A stretch of 64,000 bases of DNA from Pseudomonas helmanticensis (lineage in GTDB: Bacteria; Pseudomonadota; Gammaproteobacteria; Pseudomonadales; Pseudomonadaceae). This document shows positions 45,148 through 53,533 of the stretch, one piece after another. The stretch lies in the NCBI RefSeq assembly GCF_900182985.1, contig NZ_FXUY01000001.1:4599501-4663500 (forward strand), written 5' to 3'. Position 1 is the stretch's first letter. Each line of letters begins with the position of its first letter. The notes under the pieces were generated by a model. That model was given only the letters and a program-made list of their open reading frames with translations, was not told the DNA's origin and made no database searches. The position numbers and the translations under genes were made by a program.

Positions 45148-45728
45148 TGGACGCGTTCAAGCTGCCGCTGCCGGCGGAGTGGGTCGAGCCGATCTGGTTC
45201 ACGGTGCAGATTTTGCTGATTCTGCTGGCCGGTTACCTCACTCAGCGCTTCGTCGCCAAAGGCCTGACCCGCTTGGGTGAGCGCTATCCGTTCCCGCCGC
45301 AGTTGCTGATGCCGCTGCGGGGCGTATTGCGCTGGCTGATCATGGGCAGCGCGCTGATCTTTGTCCTTGAACGCCTCGGTGTCTCGGCGACGGTGTTGTG
45401 GACGGCGCTGTCGGGCTTCGTTGCGGTGGCGGCGGTCGCGTTCTTTGCGATGTGGAGTGTGCTGTCGAACCTGCTCTGCGCAATTCTGATTTTTACCGTC
45501 GGGCCGTTTCGGCTGGGCGATATCGTTGAGCTGGTGGACACCACTGACAAGCCGGGCGTCAAAGGCCGGGTGGTGGCGATCAATCTGCTCTATACCACGT
45601 TGATCGAGGCTGAAGAGCTTGGGACTGGCAGCGCGATGGTGCAGGTGCCGAACAGCTTGTTCTTCCAGCGTTCGGTGCGGCGTTGGCGTGGGACGGATGT
45701 TTTTCCGTCGAGCGGGTTTGAGAAGTAG
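45147..45728 (+). CDS. Short MscS-type mechanosensitive channel protein
   Basis: A 193-residue protein with three membrane helices (WFTVQILLILLAGYL; GVLRWLIMGSALIFVLERLG; VLWTALSGFVAVAAVAFFAMWSVLSNLLCAILI, the pore-lining type) and then a short beta domain (RLGDIVELVDTTDKPGVKGRVVAINLLYTTL). This is the MscS core without the larger C-terminal vestibule. It probably responds to membrane tension or passes ions. The stop and start overlap with the ABC-F gene (TGATG) suggests coupling. A REP pair follows. Confidence 0.9.
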   Translation: MDAFKLPLPAEWVEPIWFTVQILLILLAGYLTQRFVAKGLTRLGERYPFPPQLLMPLRGVLRWLIMGSALIFVLERLGVSATVLWTALSGFVAVAAVAFFAMWSVLSNLLCAILIFTVGPFRLGDIVELVDTTDKPGVKGRVVAINLLYTTLIEAEELGTGSAMVQVPNSLFFQRSVRRWRGTDVFPSSGFEK

Positions 45729-45744
45729 ATTTTCAAAGCAAGAT

Positions 45745-45821
45745 CAAAAGATCGCAGCCTTCGGCAGCTCCTACAGGGATCGCATTCCCATGTAGGAGCT
45801 GCCGAAGGCTGCGATCTTTTG
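45745..45821. repeat. REP-type inverted pair
   Basis: Perfect 31-nt arms (45745-45775 and 45791-45821) containing AGATCGCAGCCTTCGGCAGC, with 15 nt between, between the MscS-type and LysE genes. Confidence 0.92.
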
Positions 45822-45881
45822 CTTTTGGCCCCAAACAGCATTAGCTTTGACGACTTGTTACAGCATGAGTCGAGGTGTGCG

Positions 45882-46514
45882 ATGGAGCTTCAAACATGGC
45901 TGGCGTTTTTCGCTGCCTGCTGGGTGATCAGTCTTTCCCCGGGTGCTGGCGCCATTGCGTCGATGTCCAGCGGTCTGCAATACGGTTTCTGGCGCGGTTA
46001 CTGGAACGCCCTCGGCCTGCAGATCGGTCTGGCCGTGCAGATCGCGATTGTCGGCGCCGGCGTTGGCGCGATTCTTACGGCGTCGGCCACGGCTTTCCAT
46101 GCAATCAAGTGGTTTGGTGTCGCCTACCTGATCTATCTCGCCATCAAACAATGGCGTGCGCTGCCCATGGACATGAGCGATGACGCGGCCGTACGGCCCA
46201 TCGGCAAACCGCTGGCGCTGGTGTTCCGTGGCTTTCTGGTGAATATCAGCAACCCCAAGGCGCTGGTGTTCATGCTGGCGGTGCTGCCGCAGTTCATCAA
46301 TCCGCACGCGCCGCTGCTGATTCAGTATGTGGTGATCGGCGTGACGATGGTCTGTGTCGATCTGATCGTCATGGCGGGCTACACCGGGCTGGCGTCGAAG
46401 GTGCTGCGTTTGCTGCGCACACCGAAGCAGCAGAAGCGCATGAACCGCACGTTTGCCGGGCTGTTCGTCGGCGCTGCGGCGTTTATGGCTACCTTGCGTA
46501 AAGCCGCCGCATAA
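45882..46514 (+). CDS. LysE/RhtB family exporter
   Basis: A 210-residue inner-membrane protein with about six helices. The N-terminal signature WLAFFAACWVISLSPGAGAI is the LysE family's SPGP-like motif. GFLVNISNPKALVFMLAVLPQFI is the second conserved segment. Such proteins export amino acids (homoserine, threonine, lysine or similar). ATG 45882 follows GAGG. The transcript ends at a terminator 12 nt past the stop. Confidence 0.92.
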   Translation: MELQTWLAFFAACWVISLSPGAGAIASMSSGLQYGFWRGYWNALGLQIGLAVQIAIVGAGVGAILTASATAFHAIKWFGVAYLIYLAIKQWRALPMDMSDDAAVRPIGKPLALVFRGFLVNISNPKALVFMLAVLPQFINPHAPLLIQYVVIGVTMVCVDLIVMAGYTGLASKVLRLLRTPKQQKRMNRTFAGLFVGAAAFMATLRKAAA

Positions 46515-46524
46515 ATCGCACAGA

Positions 46525-46560
46525 CAAAAAAAGGCGACCTACAAAGGTCGCCTTTTTTAT
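46525..46560. terminator. Bidirectional terminator after LysE gene
   Basis: AAGGCGACCT (46531-46540), loop ACAA, AGGTCGCCTT (46545-46554), with A and T runs outside. It serves the LysE gene and the convergent CsgG-like gene (stop at 46575). Confidence 0.92.
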
Positions 46561-46574
46561 GGCCTGCGATTTAC

Positions 46575-47318
46575 TCAGCGCAGAATCACGGGTGGTGTAT
46601 CCGCCGGCAGGTTATTGCGTTGAGCCGGCTCGCGCGATGGCTCGTAACCGCCGCTACCGAGTTGCTGGCTCAATTGCCCTGCGACATCCTCACCCAACGC
46701 CTTCGACACATCACGGACCACGCGCGGGCGGTTCAGCGATACATGGATATCCCGACCGTTCACCAGTTTGGTGTCCTGCGCTTCACCCATCGCGGTGAAG
46801 GCGGAGATGATTTCGTACGTCCTGGTGTTGATCAGGCTGAAATCGGCGACCAGGGTCAGCGCGAGCACCGCCGAATAGCTGTCGGTGTTCGCCAGCTCGT
46901 TCATGTCCTGGGTGAAGTCGATGTCGGAGACCGTGCCGAACAGCACATAGTCGGCGCCCTTGAAGCTGCCAGCCTTGATCCGCTGGATCACGTCGTAGAT
47001 GTCACCCTTGGACGACGCGGTGTACGGCTTGCCCTGCACCAGCTGGAACATGCCGGTACGAAGCATTTCGCCCTTGATGTCGCCGGTGAATCGGCGCAAC
47101 TCGGTCTGTTCGATGTAGCTGTTGCGCGTCTCGTATTCTTCATGGCTGGACGAACCGCTGGCGCCGTAATAGCTCTCCTGATGATCGCTCTGCGCCGAAA
47201 TAGTGTGGATGTATTGCTCCACGCGCGCTTCGTACGCGAGGTCGGCGACGGCGACTTTCGGCGCCGCCTGCACGCTGAACGCGCAAGCCATAGCGATCAT
47301 GCCAATCCATGTGCGCAT
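46575..47318 (-). CDS. Exported CsgG-like protein
   Basis: A 247-residue protein with a short signal peptide (MIAMACAFSVQA, then AP). It has no lipobox, unlike its neighbours. The body resembles the CsgG/LpoB fold (KVAVADLAY strand, FKGADYVLFGTVSDIDF and TLVADFSLINTRTYEIISAFTAMGEAQ), seen in curli secretion channel CsgG and in PBP activators. The lack of other curli genes argues against a secretion channel. It starts 3 nt after the lpoB stop and is last in the four-gene envelope operon. Its role may be in peptidoglycan or outer-membrane maintenance. Confidence 0.78.
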   Translation of the reverse strand: MRTWIGMIAMACAFSVQAAPKVAVADLAYEARVEQYIHTISAQSDHQESYYGASGSSSHEEYETRNSYIEQTELRRFTGDIKGEMLRTGMFQLVQGKPYTASSKGDIYDVIQRIKAGSFKGADYVLFGTVSDIDFTQDMNELANTDSYSAVLALTLVADFSLINTRTYEIISAFTAMGEAQDTKLVNGRDIHVSLNRPRVVRDVSKALGEDVAGQLSQQLGSGGYEPSREPAQRNNLPADTPPVILR

Positions 47319-47321
47319 CGA

Positions 47322-47909
47322 TTAACGCTCCGTGGTTTTGCGGATTTCTTTTTCGTCCATCCATTCGGCCAGACCGCTCTCGACATCGATCAGTTGCAGG
47401 CTGAATTTGTAGAAGACGTCCTTGTAATCGCTGCTGCGCTTGACGATCGAGCTGATCGACCCTTCAAGACGGTATTTCGCCGCGATCATGTTGCCAGTCT
47501 TGGCCACGGTGCTCTTCTTGTACAGGCCACTCTGGTTTTGCAGCTTGAGGTGGTCAATCTGGCTCTGCATCGCCGTGTTGTCGCTGGCAAAGCGCGCGAC
47601 ACCGGTCTTCATCAGTTGGGTCTTGATGCTGGTGGTGATCTCGCGAGTGTCGATGTACTCGCTGGTCTTGTTCATCACGTCGTAGACCTGAACCACCGGA
47701 CGCCCTTGCAGAACCCCTGACTGAGCCAGCGACCGGGTCATCGACTCGGCGATCATCTGCAGGTCGGTGGAACCGAATTCGTTGGTGACGGTTTCAACCG
47801 CTTTCGGGTCGCCGTAGCTGATGTTACCGCTGCCCAGGGTCGGCGAATTGTCGACGCATCCGGAGGCCAGCAGGGCGAAAACGGCGAGGCAGGAAACGCG
47901 TGCAAACAT
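47322..47909 (-). CDS. lpoB: Penicillin-binding protein activator LpoB
   Basis: A 195-residue lipoprotein: signal ending LLASGC (lipobox Cys18) then VDNSP. The body shows DLQMIAESMTRSLAQSGVLQGRPVVQVYDVMNKTSEYIDTREI and KYRLEGSISSIVKRSSDYKDVFYKFSLQLIDVESGLAEW, matching LpoB. In E. coli LpoB spans from the outer membrane to PBP1B and activates it. Many Pseudomonas use a different activator (LpoP), so the partner here is open. ATG 47909 is chosen to give a proper lipoprotein signal. It is 35 nt after ycfL. Confidence 0.88.
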   Translation of the reverse strand: MFARVSCLAVFALLASGCVDNSPTLGSGNISYGDPKAVETVTNEFGSTDLQMIAESMTRSLAQSGVLQGRPVVQVYDVMNKTSEYIDTREITTSIKTQLMKTGVARFASDNTAMQSQIDHLKLQNQSGLYKKSTVAKTGNMIAAKYRLEGSISSIVKRSSDYKDVFYKFSLQLIDVESGLAEWMDEKEIRKTTER

Positions 47910-47944
47910 GGCAATGCTCTCTGGAACGGAAGGGGGTGTCGGGC

Positions 47945-48325
47945 TCAAGGCGTCTGCAGTTCCAGACGGAAGTCCACGGCTTTTGGCGTTGGGGCGATGC
48001 TTTGGAGGAAGCTGTTCTGCCCGCCGTAGATCAGCTGGGGTTTCCAGACTTCTTCGTCGGCAACCGGAAAGCCTTCTGCGCCGAGCCAGGCGAACCGGTA
48101 ATAGAAGGTCTTGTTGCGCTTGTCGGTGTTGCACAACTGGACGCCGACGGTCATGAAACCGTTTTCGCGGGCGACGCGCATATTGCCGATCGCGATATTT
48201 TTCAGCTCACCCATGGCCACGACTTTGCTCGCGGCGCTGCCCGGTGCGGGCGGCGGCGGTGGCGGCGTTGCGCAGCCGCTGGCCAACAGGGCGAAAGCGC
48301 TAATCGCGACGAATTTGAAGCGCAT
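47945..48325 (-). CDS. YcfL family lipoprotein
   Basis: A 126-residue lipoprotein from ATG 48325. Lipobox LLASGC is followed by a poly-Pro stretch (ATPPPPPPAPG). The body ELKNIAIGNMRVARENGFMTVGVQLCNTDKRNKTFYYRFAWLGAEGFPV matches DUF1425/YcfL, an immunoglobulin-like fold. In E. coli ycfL lies directly before lpoB, the same order as here. Function unknown; it is probably at the outer membrane with LpoB. The upstream COG3014 gene ends 104 nt away. Confidence 0.85.
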   Translation of the reverse strand: MRFKFVAISAFALLASGCATPPPPPPAPGSAASKVVAMGELKNIAIGNMRVARENGFMTVGVQLCNTDKRNKTFYYRFAWLGAEGFPVADEEVWKPQLIYGGQNSFLQSIAPTPKAVDFRLELQTP

Positions 48326-48429
48326 GCAAAGACTCCGTTCTTCAGGTTGTCCGGGGCGGGCGACAGGGCGCGCGCCGATGCTCGGCAGATTGACGGTCTG
48401 CCTGATTTTCTTCAAGCGCCAACGCCTGT

Positions 48430-49818
48430 CTATTTCAAGCCCGGTGCTGGTTCCGTCGACGCTACGTAAGCCGTGCCGATGATAAATAACCGGTCGCCGA
48501 ATGCCCGCAGGTTGATGACCTGGTGATCACGATCAATGCGTACGGTCAGCGTTCCGGTGGAGTTGGGTACGTTGATCGTGTGATTGCCCTTTTTCAGGCG
48601 TAGCCGCGCTACCAGGGTTTTATCGGGCAAGGTGCGCCAGGTGCGGGTGTCAGCCTCTTCGAGCGGATCTTTGCGGGTCACGACCAGTGAGGCCTTGGTG
48701 GGGTTCTGGCTGTTGTAATCGGCCTGGGCGACGGCATCCAGGTTGGCGCGGAACCTCGCCGATCCAATGATATCGGGCATATCATCACGCAAGGTGCGCG
48801 TCGCCATGTCGGTCACGCTGTTGATGAGGTTCAAGGGGCGTTTGCGCGCATCGACCTTGATCGAGTCGAAAAACGGCGTGACCGTATCCGGCACCATCAC
48901 CGGGAAGGAAATCGGCGCCTCGATGACCAGGTTTTCATTGAGCTGCACCGGAATCAGCACTTTGACCGATGCGCGGGCGGGGGCCAGGCCGCTTTGCACC
49001 ACGATCAACACGTCGCTTTCGTCAGCCTTTGCTGGCGGCTTGTCGAGATCGCGCAACGCTTGCTCGAGAAAAGGCACGTTGGGGCGCAGTTCGATGGCCT
49101 GCCGATAGCCCGGTGCAGCCAGATCTCGCTCGCCCAGGGCCTCATAGGTGAAACCGGCCAGATAATGGCTGAACGCACTCTGATAACCGTTCTTCAACTC
49201 GATGACCGAAGGCGCATCAAGAAGGGTCACCGGGTAGCCGCGCAGATCCTTGTATTGCACCTTGATGCCCTGAGCCTTGGCTTGTTCTTCGACCTCTTCG
49301 TACTGGCGCTCGCGCTCGCGGGCGATCAGTGCTTCGCGTTCGTGGGTTTTCTTGATATCGGTGCGGGCGCCTTCGAAGTCGTCGACGGACAATTGGTTGA
49401 GGGCCATCTGCGTGGTCAGCATGACCTTTTCGTAGTCATAACCGTTGTAGCGCTGCAGCTTGTCATTGACCAGCATGACGCCCAGCTCCCGGCCTAATTG
49501 GCCGAGGAATTTCATCGGTGCGGACGACACGGCGTCTTCGCGCTGGACGATCATCTGGTCAGCACTGCGCCAGGCCATCTGGCTCTCCGGCAGCAAGTTG
49601 CCGACGCTGAGGACTGCGCCTTTTTCGAAGTAATAGAGCAGATCCTTGGATTCCCACGGGTTGTTCCACTCGATCAGGTACAGCGCACCATCGACATTGC
49701 CCATCATCAGTTGATCGGTGGTTTGCTGCATTTCCTGGTCGTAATCGCGGAAGGCGGCGCATCCGTTGAGCTGCACAATGACACTGAGCAGCGCAGTCAG
49801 CAGTAGGCAGTGACGCAT
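48430..49818 (-). CDS. COG3014 family lipoprotein
   Basis: A 462-residue lipoprotein: the signal ends VQLNGC (Cys20) and is followed by AAFRDYDQEMQQ. A helical, TPR-like N-terminal half (GNVDGALYLIEWNN, FYEKGAVLSVGNLLPESQ-like, LNQLSVDDFEGARTDIKKTHERE) precedes a beta-rich C-terminal half. COG3014 proteins occur beside ycfL-lpoB in many gammaproteobacteria, with no known function. The likely place is the outer membrane facing the periplasm. ATG 49818 gives the lipoprotein signal; in-frame ATGs upstream would add 38 unlikely residues. First gene of the four-gene set. Confidence 0.84.
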   Translation of the reverse strand: MRHCLLLTALLSVIVQLNGCAAFRDYDQEMQQTTDQLMMGNVDGALYLIEWNNPWESKDLLYYFEKGAVLSVGNLLPESQMAWRSADQMIVQREDAVSSAPMKFLGQLGRELGVMLVNDKLQRYNGYDYEKVMLTTQMALNQLSVDDFEGARTDIKKTHEREALIARERERQYEEVEEQAKAQGIKVQYKDLRGYPVTLLDAPSVIELKNGYQSAFSHYLAGFTYEALGERDLAAPGYRQAIELRPNVPFLEQALRDLDKPPAKADESDVLIVVQSGLAPARASVKVLIPVQLNENLVIEAPISFPVMVPDTVTPFFDSIKVDARKRPLNLINSVTDMATRTLRDDMPDIIGSARFRANLDAVAQADYNSQNPTKASLVVTRKDPLEEADTRTWRTLPDKTLVARLRLKKGNHTINVPNSTGTLTVRIDRDHQVINLRAFGDRLFIIGTAYVASTEPAPGLK

Positions 49819-49990
49819 GACGGTGGCTTCTTCCTTGGGCGCAAAGGGGCTGACGTGACGCATTATATGGATCAGTGCTGGCAATGTGCTTGGCTGTTTT
49901 ACACAGCGCATGCTCGGCCTGTCAGGTGCCATGCCCTCATGGTTTGCATTAGGCTTGCGGCCTCGCCGCTCAACTCAATCCGGTGCCCCG

Positions 49991-50890
49991 ATGAATCAAC
50001 TGATGGCCATGCGTGCGTTCCGTTGCATCGTCGAGTGCCGTGGATTCAGCGCCGCCGCCGAACGCCTCGACACCACGCACTCGACCATCTCCCGGCAGTT
50101 GCAGCAACTGGAAACCGCACTCGGCACACGCCTGATCAATCGCAATACCCGTCGCTTCAGCCTGACCACGGCCGGGCAGCAGTATTACCTCGCGTGCGTG
50201 GACATCATTGACCGCCTCGACCAAGCCGCCGTGGCAGTCGGGCAAACCCATGAAAGCCCCAGCGGCGTTTTGCGCATCAGCGCGCCGATGGTGATCGGTA
50301 CGCTCGAGTTGGCGAACTGGTTGCCGGCGTTTCAGCAGCGCTATCCCGAGATTGAAGTTGATCTGTCCTGCGATGACCGCTTCGTCGATCTGATCGCCGA
50401 AGGCTTCGATGTAGCGCTGCGCATTTGCGGGCCACTTGAGGATTCGACCTTGGTCGCGCGCTTGCTGACGGTGTCGCCGATGTTGCTGCTGGCCTCGCCG
50501 GCTTATGTGGCCCGACATGGCTTGGTGCGCCAGGCAAGTGAATTGGCCGGGCATCAATTGCTGGCCTTCGCCGCTGCCAACGATTGGCAACTGAGCGACG
50601 CGCGCGGGGTAATAACACCAGTCAAAACCCAGGGGCGGTTCAAAACCGATTCGATCAGTTCGCTGCACGCCGCCGCGCTGGCGGGTGTCGGCATCGCGGC
50701 GTTTACCCGGGCAACGGTGCAGGACGACTTGTTGAGTGGGCGATTGGTGCAGCTCCTGCCCAACTTCACCCTCGGTCAGCGGCACTATTACGCACTGTAT
50801 CCGCACGCCCGGCATGTCGCCCTGAAGGTGAAGGTTTTTGTCGAGTTCATGACCGAGCACTACCGCAACATGGCGACGCCTTTGCGCTAA
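49991..50890 (+). CDS. LysR-family transcriptional regulator
   Basis: A 299-residue regulator. The winged helix-turn-helix is at residues 1-60 (FSAAAERLDTTHSTISRQLQQLETALGTRLINRNTRRFSLT), followed by a periplasmic-binding-type effector domain (VLRISAPMVIGTLELANWLPAFQQRYPEIEVDLSCDDRFVDLIAEGFDVALRI). No target is evident. It is divergent from the COG3014 lipoprotein gene and upstream of the cytochrome c-FTR1 gene by 75 nt, so either could be regulated. ATG 49991 matches the usual family start. Confidence 0.9.
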   Translation: MNQLMAMRAFRCIVECRGFSAAAERLDTTHSTISRQLQQLETALGTRLINRNTRRFSLTTAGQQYYLACVDIIDRLDQAAVAVGQTHESPSGVLRISAPMVIGTLELANWLPAFQQRYPEIEVDLSCDDRFVDLIAEGFDVALRICGPLEDSTLVARLLTVSPMLLLASPAYVARHGLVRQASELAGHQLLAFAAANDWQLSDARGVITPVKTQGRFKTDSISSLHAAALAGVGIAAFTRATVQDDLLSGRLVQLLPNFTLGQRHYYALYPHARHVALKVKVFVEFMTEHYRNMATPLR

Positions 50891-50910
50891 ATGCCGACAA
50901 AGCTTGAGGG

Positions 50911-50948
50911 AAATGCCTGCGAAGTGAACAATATGTAACTTCGCATTT
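50911..50948. promoter_or_regulatory. Inverted repeat between LysR gene and FTR1 gene
   Basis: AAATG(CCT)GCGAAGT (50911-50925) and ACTTCGCATTT (50938-50948) form an 11-bp stem with a 3-nt bulge, 18 nt before the FTR1 start. CCTTTTG follows, so it may be a terminator of the lysR gene or an operator. Confidence 0.4.
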
Positions 50949-50965
50949 CCTTTTGAGACCTGTTC

Positions 50966-52861
50966 ATGACTGCCTCGTCCCGATTTCTGGCCTGGCTGGT
51001 GTTCCCGTTGTGCGCGCTGAGCAGCTTCAACCTGCTGGCCGATACCGTGGAAGGCGCCCCGCAAGCGCTGCACCTGCTCGATTACATCAGCGCGGATTAT
51101 CCGCCGACGGTCGAGGCTGGAAAAGTCGTCGATGATTCCGAATACCGTGAGCAACTGGAGTTCACTCAAGCGCTGCAAGGGCTGATCGCCGCGATGCCGG
51201 CCAAGCCTGAACAGGCCGCGCTGGAGCAGGGCGTCAGAGCCTTGCGCGCGGCGATCGGGGCGAAGCAGGACGGTGCGGAAGTCGCCCGTCAGGCGCGGCA
51301 ACTGGGCGCGCAACTGGCGGTGGCGTATGAAGTCAGTCAGGCGCCGATCATTACCCCGGATCCGACCCGCGGCGCACCGCTGTATGCGCAGAATTGCTCG
51401 GTGTGCCACGGTGACAGCGGTGCCGGCGACGGTCCGGCAGGTCTGGGCATGACCCCGGCACCGGCCAATCTGCGTGATGCTGCGCGGCTGGATAACCTGA
51501 GTCTTTACGCGATCTACAGCACCCTCGGCCAAGGTGTCGAAGGCACTGATATGCCGGCGTTCGCCGATCAGCTCGATGACCGCCAGCGTTGGGATCTGGC
51601 GACGTACATCGCCGGGTTCAGCGCCGATGCCACTGCCGCCAAAGCCGAGAAGACTTACAACCTCGCCGATCTGGCACGCCAGACCCCGGCTGAAGTGCTG
51701 GCTGCCGAAGGCGTGTCAGCCGCAGCGACTTTCCGCGCCCAGCGTGCGCAACCACCGCAGGTCAAGCGTGGTCCAGCGCAGTTGCTCGACTACACCGCCG
51801 CGACGCTCGACAAGAGCCTGGCCGCCTACCGCGCCGGCGAGCACGATCAGGCCTACGACCTGTCGGTAGCGGCGTATCTGGAAGGTTTCGAACTGGTCGA
51901 AAGCTCGCTGGATAACGTCGACGCCAACGTGCGCAAAGACACTGAGAAATCGCTGATGGCTTACCGTCAGTCGTTGCAGGACGGTTTGTCGGTCGAGCAG
52001 GCCGAGCAGCGTCTGGACGCGGCCAAAGCCAAGCTCAAGGAGTCAGCCGGTTTGCTCGGCAGCGATGGCCTGAGCTGGTCGCTGAGCTACATCTCCGGTC
52101 TGCTGATTCTGCTGCGCGAAGGCCTCGAAGCGATTCTGGTGTTGGCGGCAATCCTCGCGTTCCTGCGCAATACCGGCCAGCAATCGGCGGTGCGCAGCGT
52201 CAACGTCGGTTGGGGCCTGGCACTGCTGGCGGGCCTCGGCACCTGGGCGCTGGCCGCGTATGTGATCGACGTCAGCGGTTCGCAGCGTGAATTGCTTGAA
52301 GGCGCGACGGCGCTGTTTGCCAGCGTCATGGTGCTGTGGCTCGGCGTGTGGATGCATGATCGTCGTCACGCGGCGGCCTGGCAGGATTACATCAAGAGCA
52401 GCCTGGTCGGCGGTGGCGGGCGTTTCGGGTTTGCGATTCTCGCGTTCTTCTCGGTCTATCGTGAACTGTTCGAAGTGATCCTGTTTTACGAAACCCTCTG
52501 GCTGCAGGCTGGCCCGGCCGGGCATGACGCGGTGCTGGCGGGCGGGGCGACAGCGCTGGTGCTGCTTGTCGGCCTGGCCTGGGTGATTTTGCGCGGGTCG
52601 GCGAAACTGCCGCTGACGTTGTTCTTCAGCATCAACGCGGCGCTGCTCTGTGCACTGTCGGTGGTGTTTGCCGGGCATGGCGTGAAGGCGTTGCAGGAGG
52701 CGGGGATTTTCGGCACGCGGCCGGTGGCGTTCTTCGAGTTCGACTGGCTGGGGATTCATGCCGATGCGTATTCGTTGACGGCGCAGGCGGTAGCGATTGT
52801 GGCGATTGTGCTGTTGTATGGGCGTAGTTGGGTGGCTGAGAGGAGGCGGGTCGTCGCCTAA
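50966..52861 (+). CDS. Cytochrome c / FTR1 family iron permease fusion
   Basis: A 631-residue protein with a signal peptide (about 1-26). A periplasmic cytochrome c domain has heme motif CSVCH at 144-148 and an axial Met in TDMPAFADQ. A periplasmic linker is followed by an FTR1 permease of about seven helices. The iron-binding REGLE is at 384-388 (LLREGLEAILV) and the second RELFE at 499-503. Yeast Ftr1 imports iron oxidised by a partner oxidase. Fusion to a c-type cytochrome suggests that Fe(II) is oxidised at the membrane before uptake; this is inference. Similar fusions are common in Pseudomonas. No Fur box was confirmed. Confidence 0.9.
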   Translation: MTASSRFLAWLVFPLCALSSFNLLADTVEGAPQALHLLDYISADYPPTVEAGKVVDDSEYREQLEFTQALQGLIAAMPAKPEQAALEQGVRALRAAIGAKQDGAEVARQARQLGAQLAVAYEVSQAPIITPDPTRGAPLYAQNCSVCHGDSGAGDGPAGLGMTPAPANLRDAARLDNLSLYAIYSTLGQGVEGTDMPAFADQLDDRQRWDLATYIAGFSADATAAKAEKTYNLADLARQTPAEVLAAEGVSAAATFRAQRAQPPQVKRGPAQLLDYTAATLDKSLAAYRAGEHDQAYDLSVAAYLEGFELVESSLDNVDANVRKDTEKSLMAYRQSLQDGLSVEQAEQRLDAAKAKLKESAGLLGSDGLSWSLSYISGLLILLREGLEAILVLAAILAFLRNTGQQSAVRSVNVGWGLALLAGLGTWALAAYVIDVSGSQRELLEGATALFASVMVLWLGVWMHDRRHAAAWQDYIKSSLVGGGGRFGFAILAFFSVYRELFEVILFYETLWLQAGPAGHDAVLAGGATALVLLVGLAWVILRGSAKLPLTLFFSINAALLCALSVVFAGHGVKALQEAGIFGTRPVAFFEFDWLGIHADAYSLTAQAVAIVAIVLLYGRSWVAERRRVVA

Positions 52862-52883
52862 AAAGCATTCGCTGGTGCTCATA

Positions 52884-52949
52884 ATCGCGGGCAAGCCACG
52901 CTCCCACAGGTTTAGCGTTAACCTTGTGGGAGCGTGGCTTGCCCGCGAT
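52884..52949. repeat. REP-type inverted pair
   Basis: Perfect 25-nt arms (52884-52908 and 52925-52949) with CGGGCAAGCCACGCTCCCAC, flanked by AAAAAGCAT/ATGCTTTTT outer arms. It probably also ends the FTR1 transcript. Confidence 0.9.
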
Positions 52950-52973
52950 GCTTTTTGGAATGAGGAAACGATG

Positions 52974-53429
52974 ATGCGTGTATGGATCGATGCCGACGCC
53001 TGCCCACGGGCGGCCAAGGATCTGGTGGTGAAGTTTGCCCTCAAGCGCCAGTATGAAGTGGTGCTGGTCGCCGGGCAGCCGCAGATCAAGCCGGGGCTGG
53101 CCATCGTCAAGCTGATCGTGGTGCCGAGCGGCCCGGATGCCGCGGACGATTATCTGGTCGAACACGCGGTGCCGGGTGAACTGGTGATTTGCAGCGACAT
53201 TCCGCTGGCCGACCGCCTGGTGAAGAAGGGTGTCGCGGCGCTGGATCCGCGCGGCAAGGAGTTCGATGCGCAGAACATGGGCGAACGGTTGGCGGTGCGC
53301 AACCTGTTCACCGACTTGCGTGAGCAAGGCCAGATGAGCGGCGGCCCGGCGCCGTTTGGTGATCGCGAGAAGCAGGCGTTTGCCAATGCATTGGACCGGA
53401 TCCTCACGCGCCTGACCCGTAAACCCTGA
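52974..53429 (+). CDS. YaiI/YqxD family protein (DUF188, PIN-like fold)
   Basis: A 151-residue protein of UPF0178/DUF188: MRVWIDADACPRAAKDLVVKFA at the start, VVPSGPDAADDYLVEHAVPGELVICSDIPLADRLVKKG in the middle, and GPAPFGDREKQAFANALDRIL near the end. The acidic DADACP and SDIPLA positions resemble the metal site of PIN-type nucleases, but no activity is established. ATG 52974 is the family start; ATG 52971 is equally placed after GAGGAA. Confidence 0.9.
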   Translation: MRVWIDADACPRAAKDLVVKFALKRQYEVVLVAGQPQIKPGLAIVKLIVVPSGPDAADDYLVEHAVPGELVICSDIPLADRLVKKGVAALDPRGKEFDAQNMGERLAVRNLFTDLREQGQMSGGPAPFGDREKQAFANALDRILTRLTRKP

Positions 53430-53529
53430 AAAGATCGCAGCCTGCGGCAGCTCCTACAGGGGCAGTGCATGACGCAACATCACGGCGCGACACGAAACCT
53501 GTAGGAGCTGCCGAAGGCTGCGATCTTTT
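53429..53529. repeat. REP-type inverted pair
   Basis: 32-nt arms (53429-53460 and 53498-53529) with a single mismatch, same family as 45745-45821, in the gap between the convergent YaiI and elbB genes. Confidence 0.9.
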
Positions 53530-53533
53530 GATC

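Noticed and set aside
46575..47318. Curli secretion channel CsgG
   Set aside because: Only general fold similarity; no lipobox and no csgA/B/E/F genes nearby, so called CsgG-like only.
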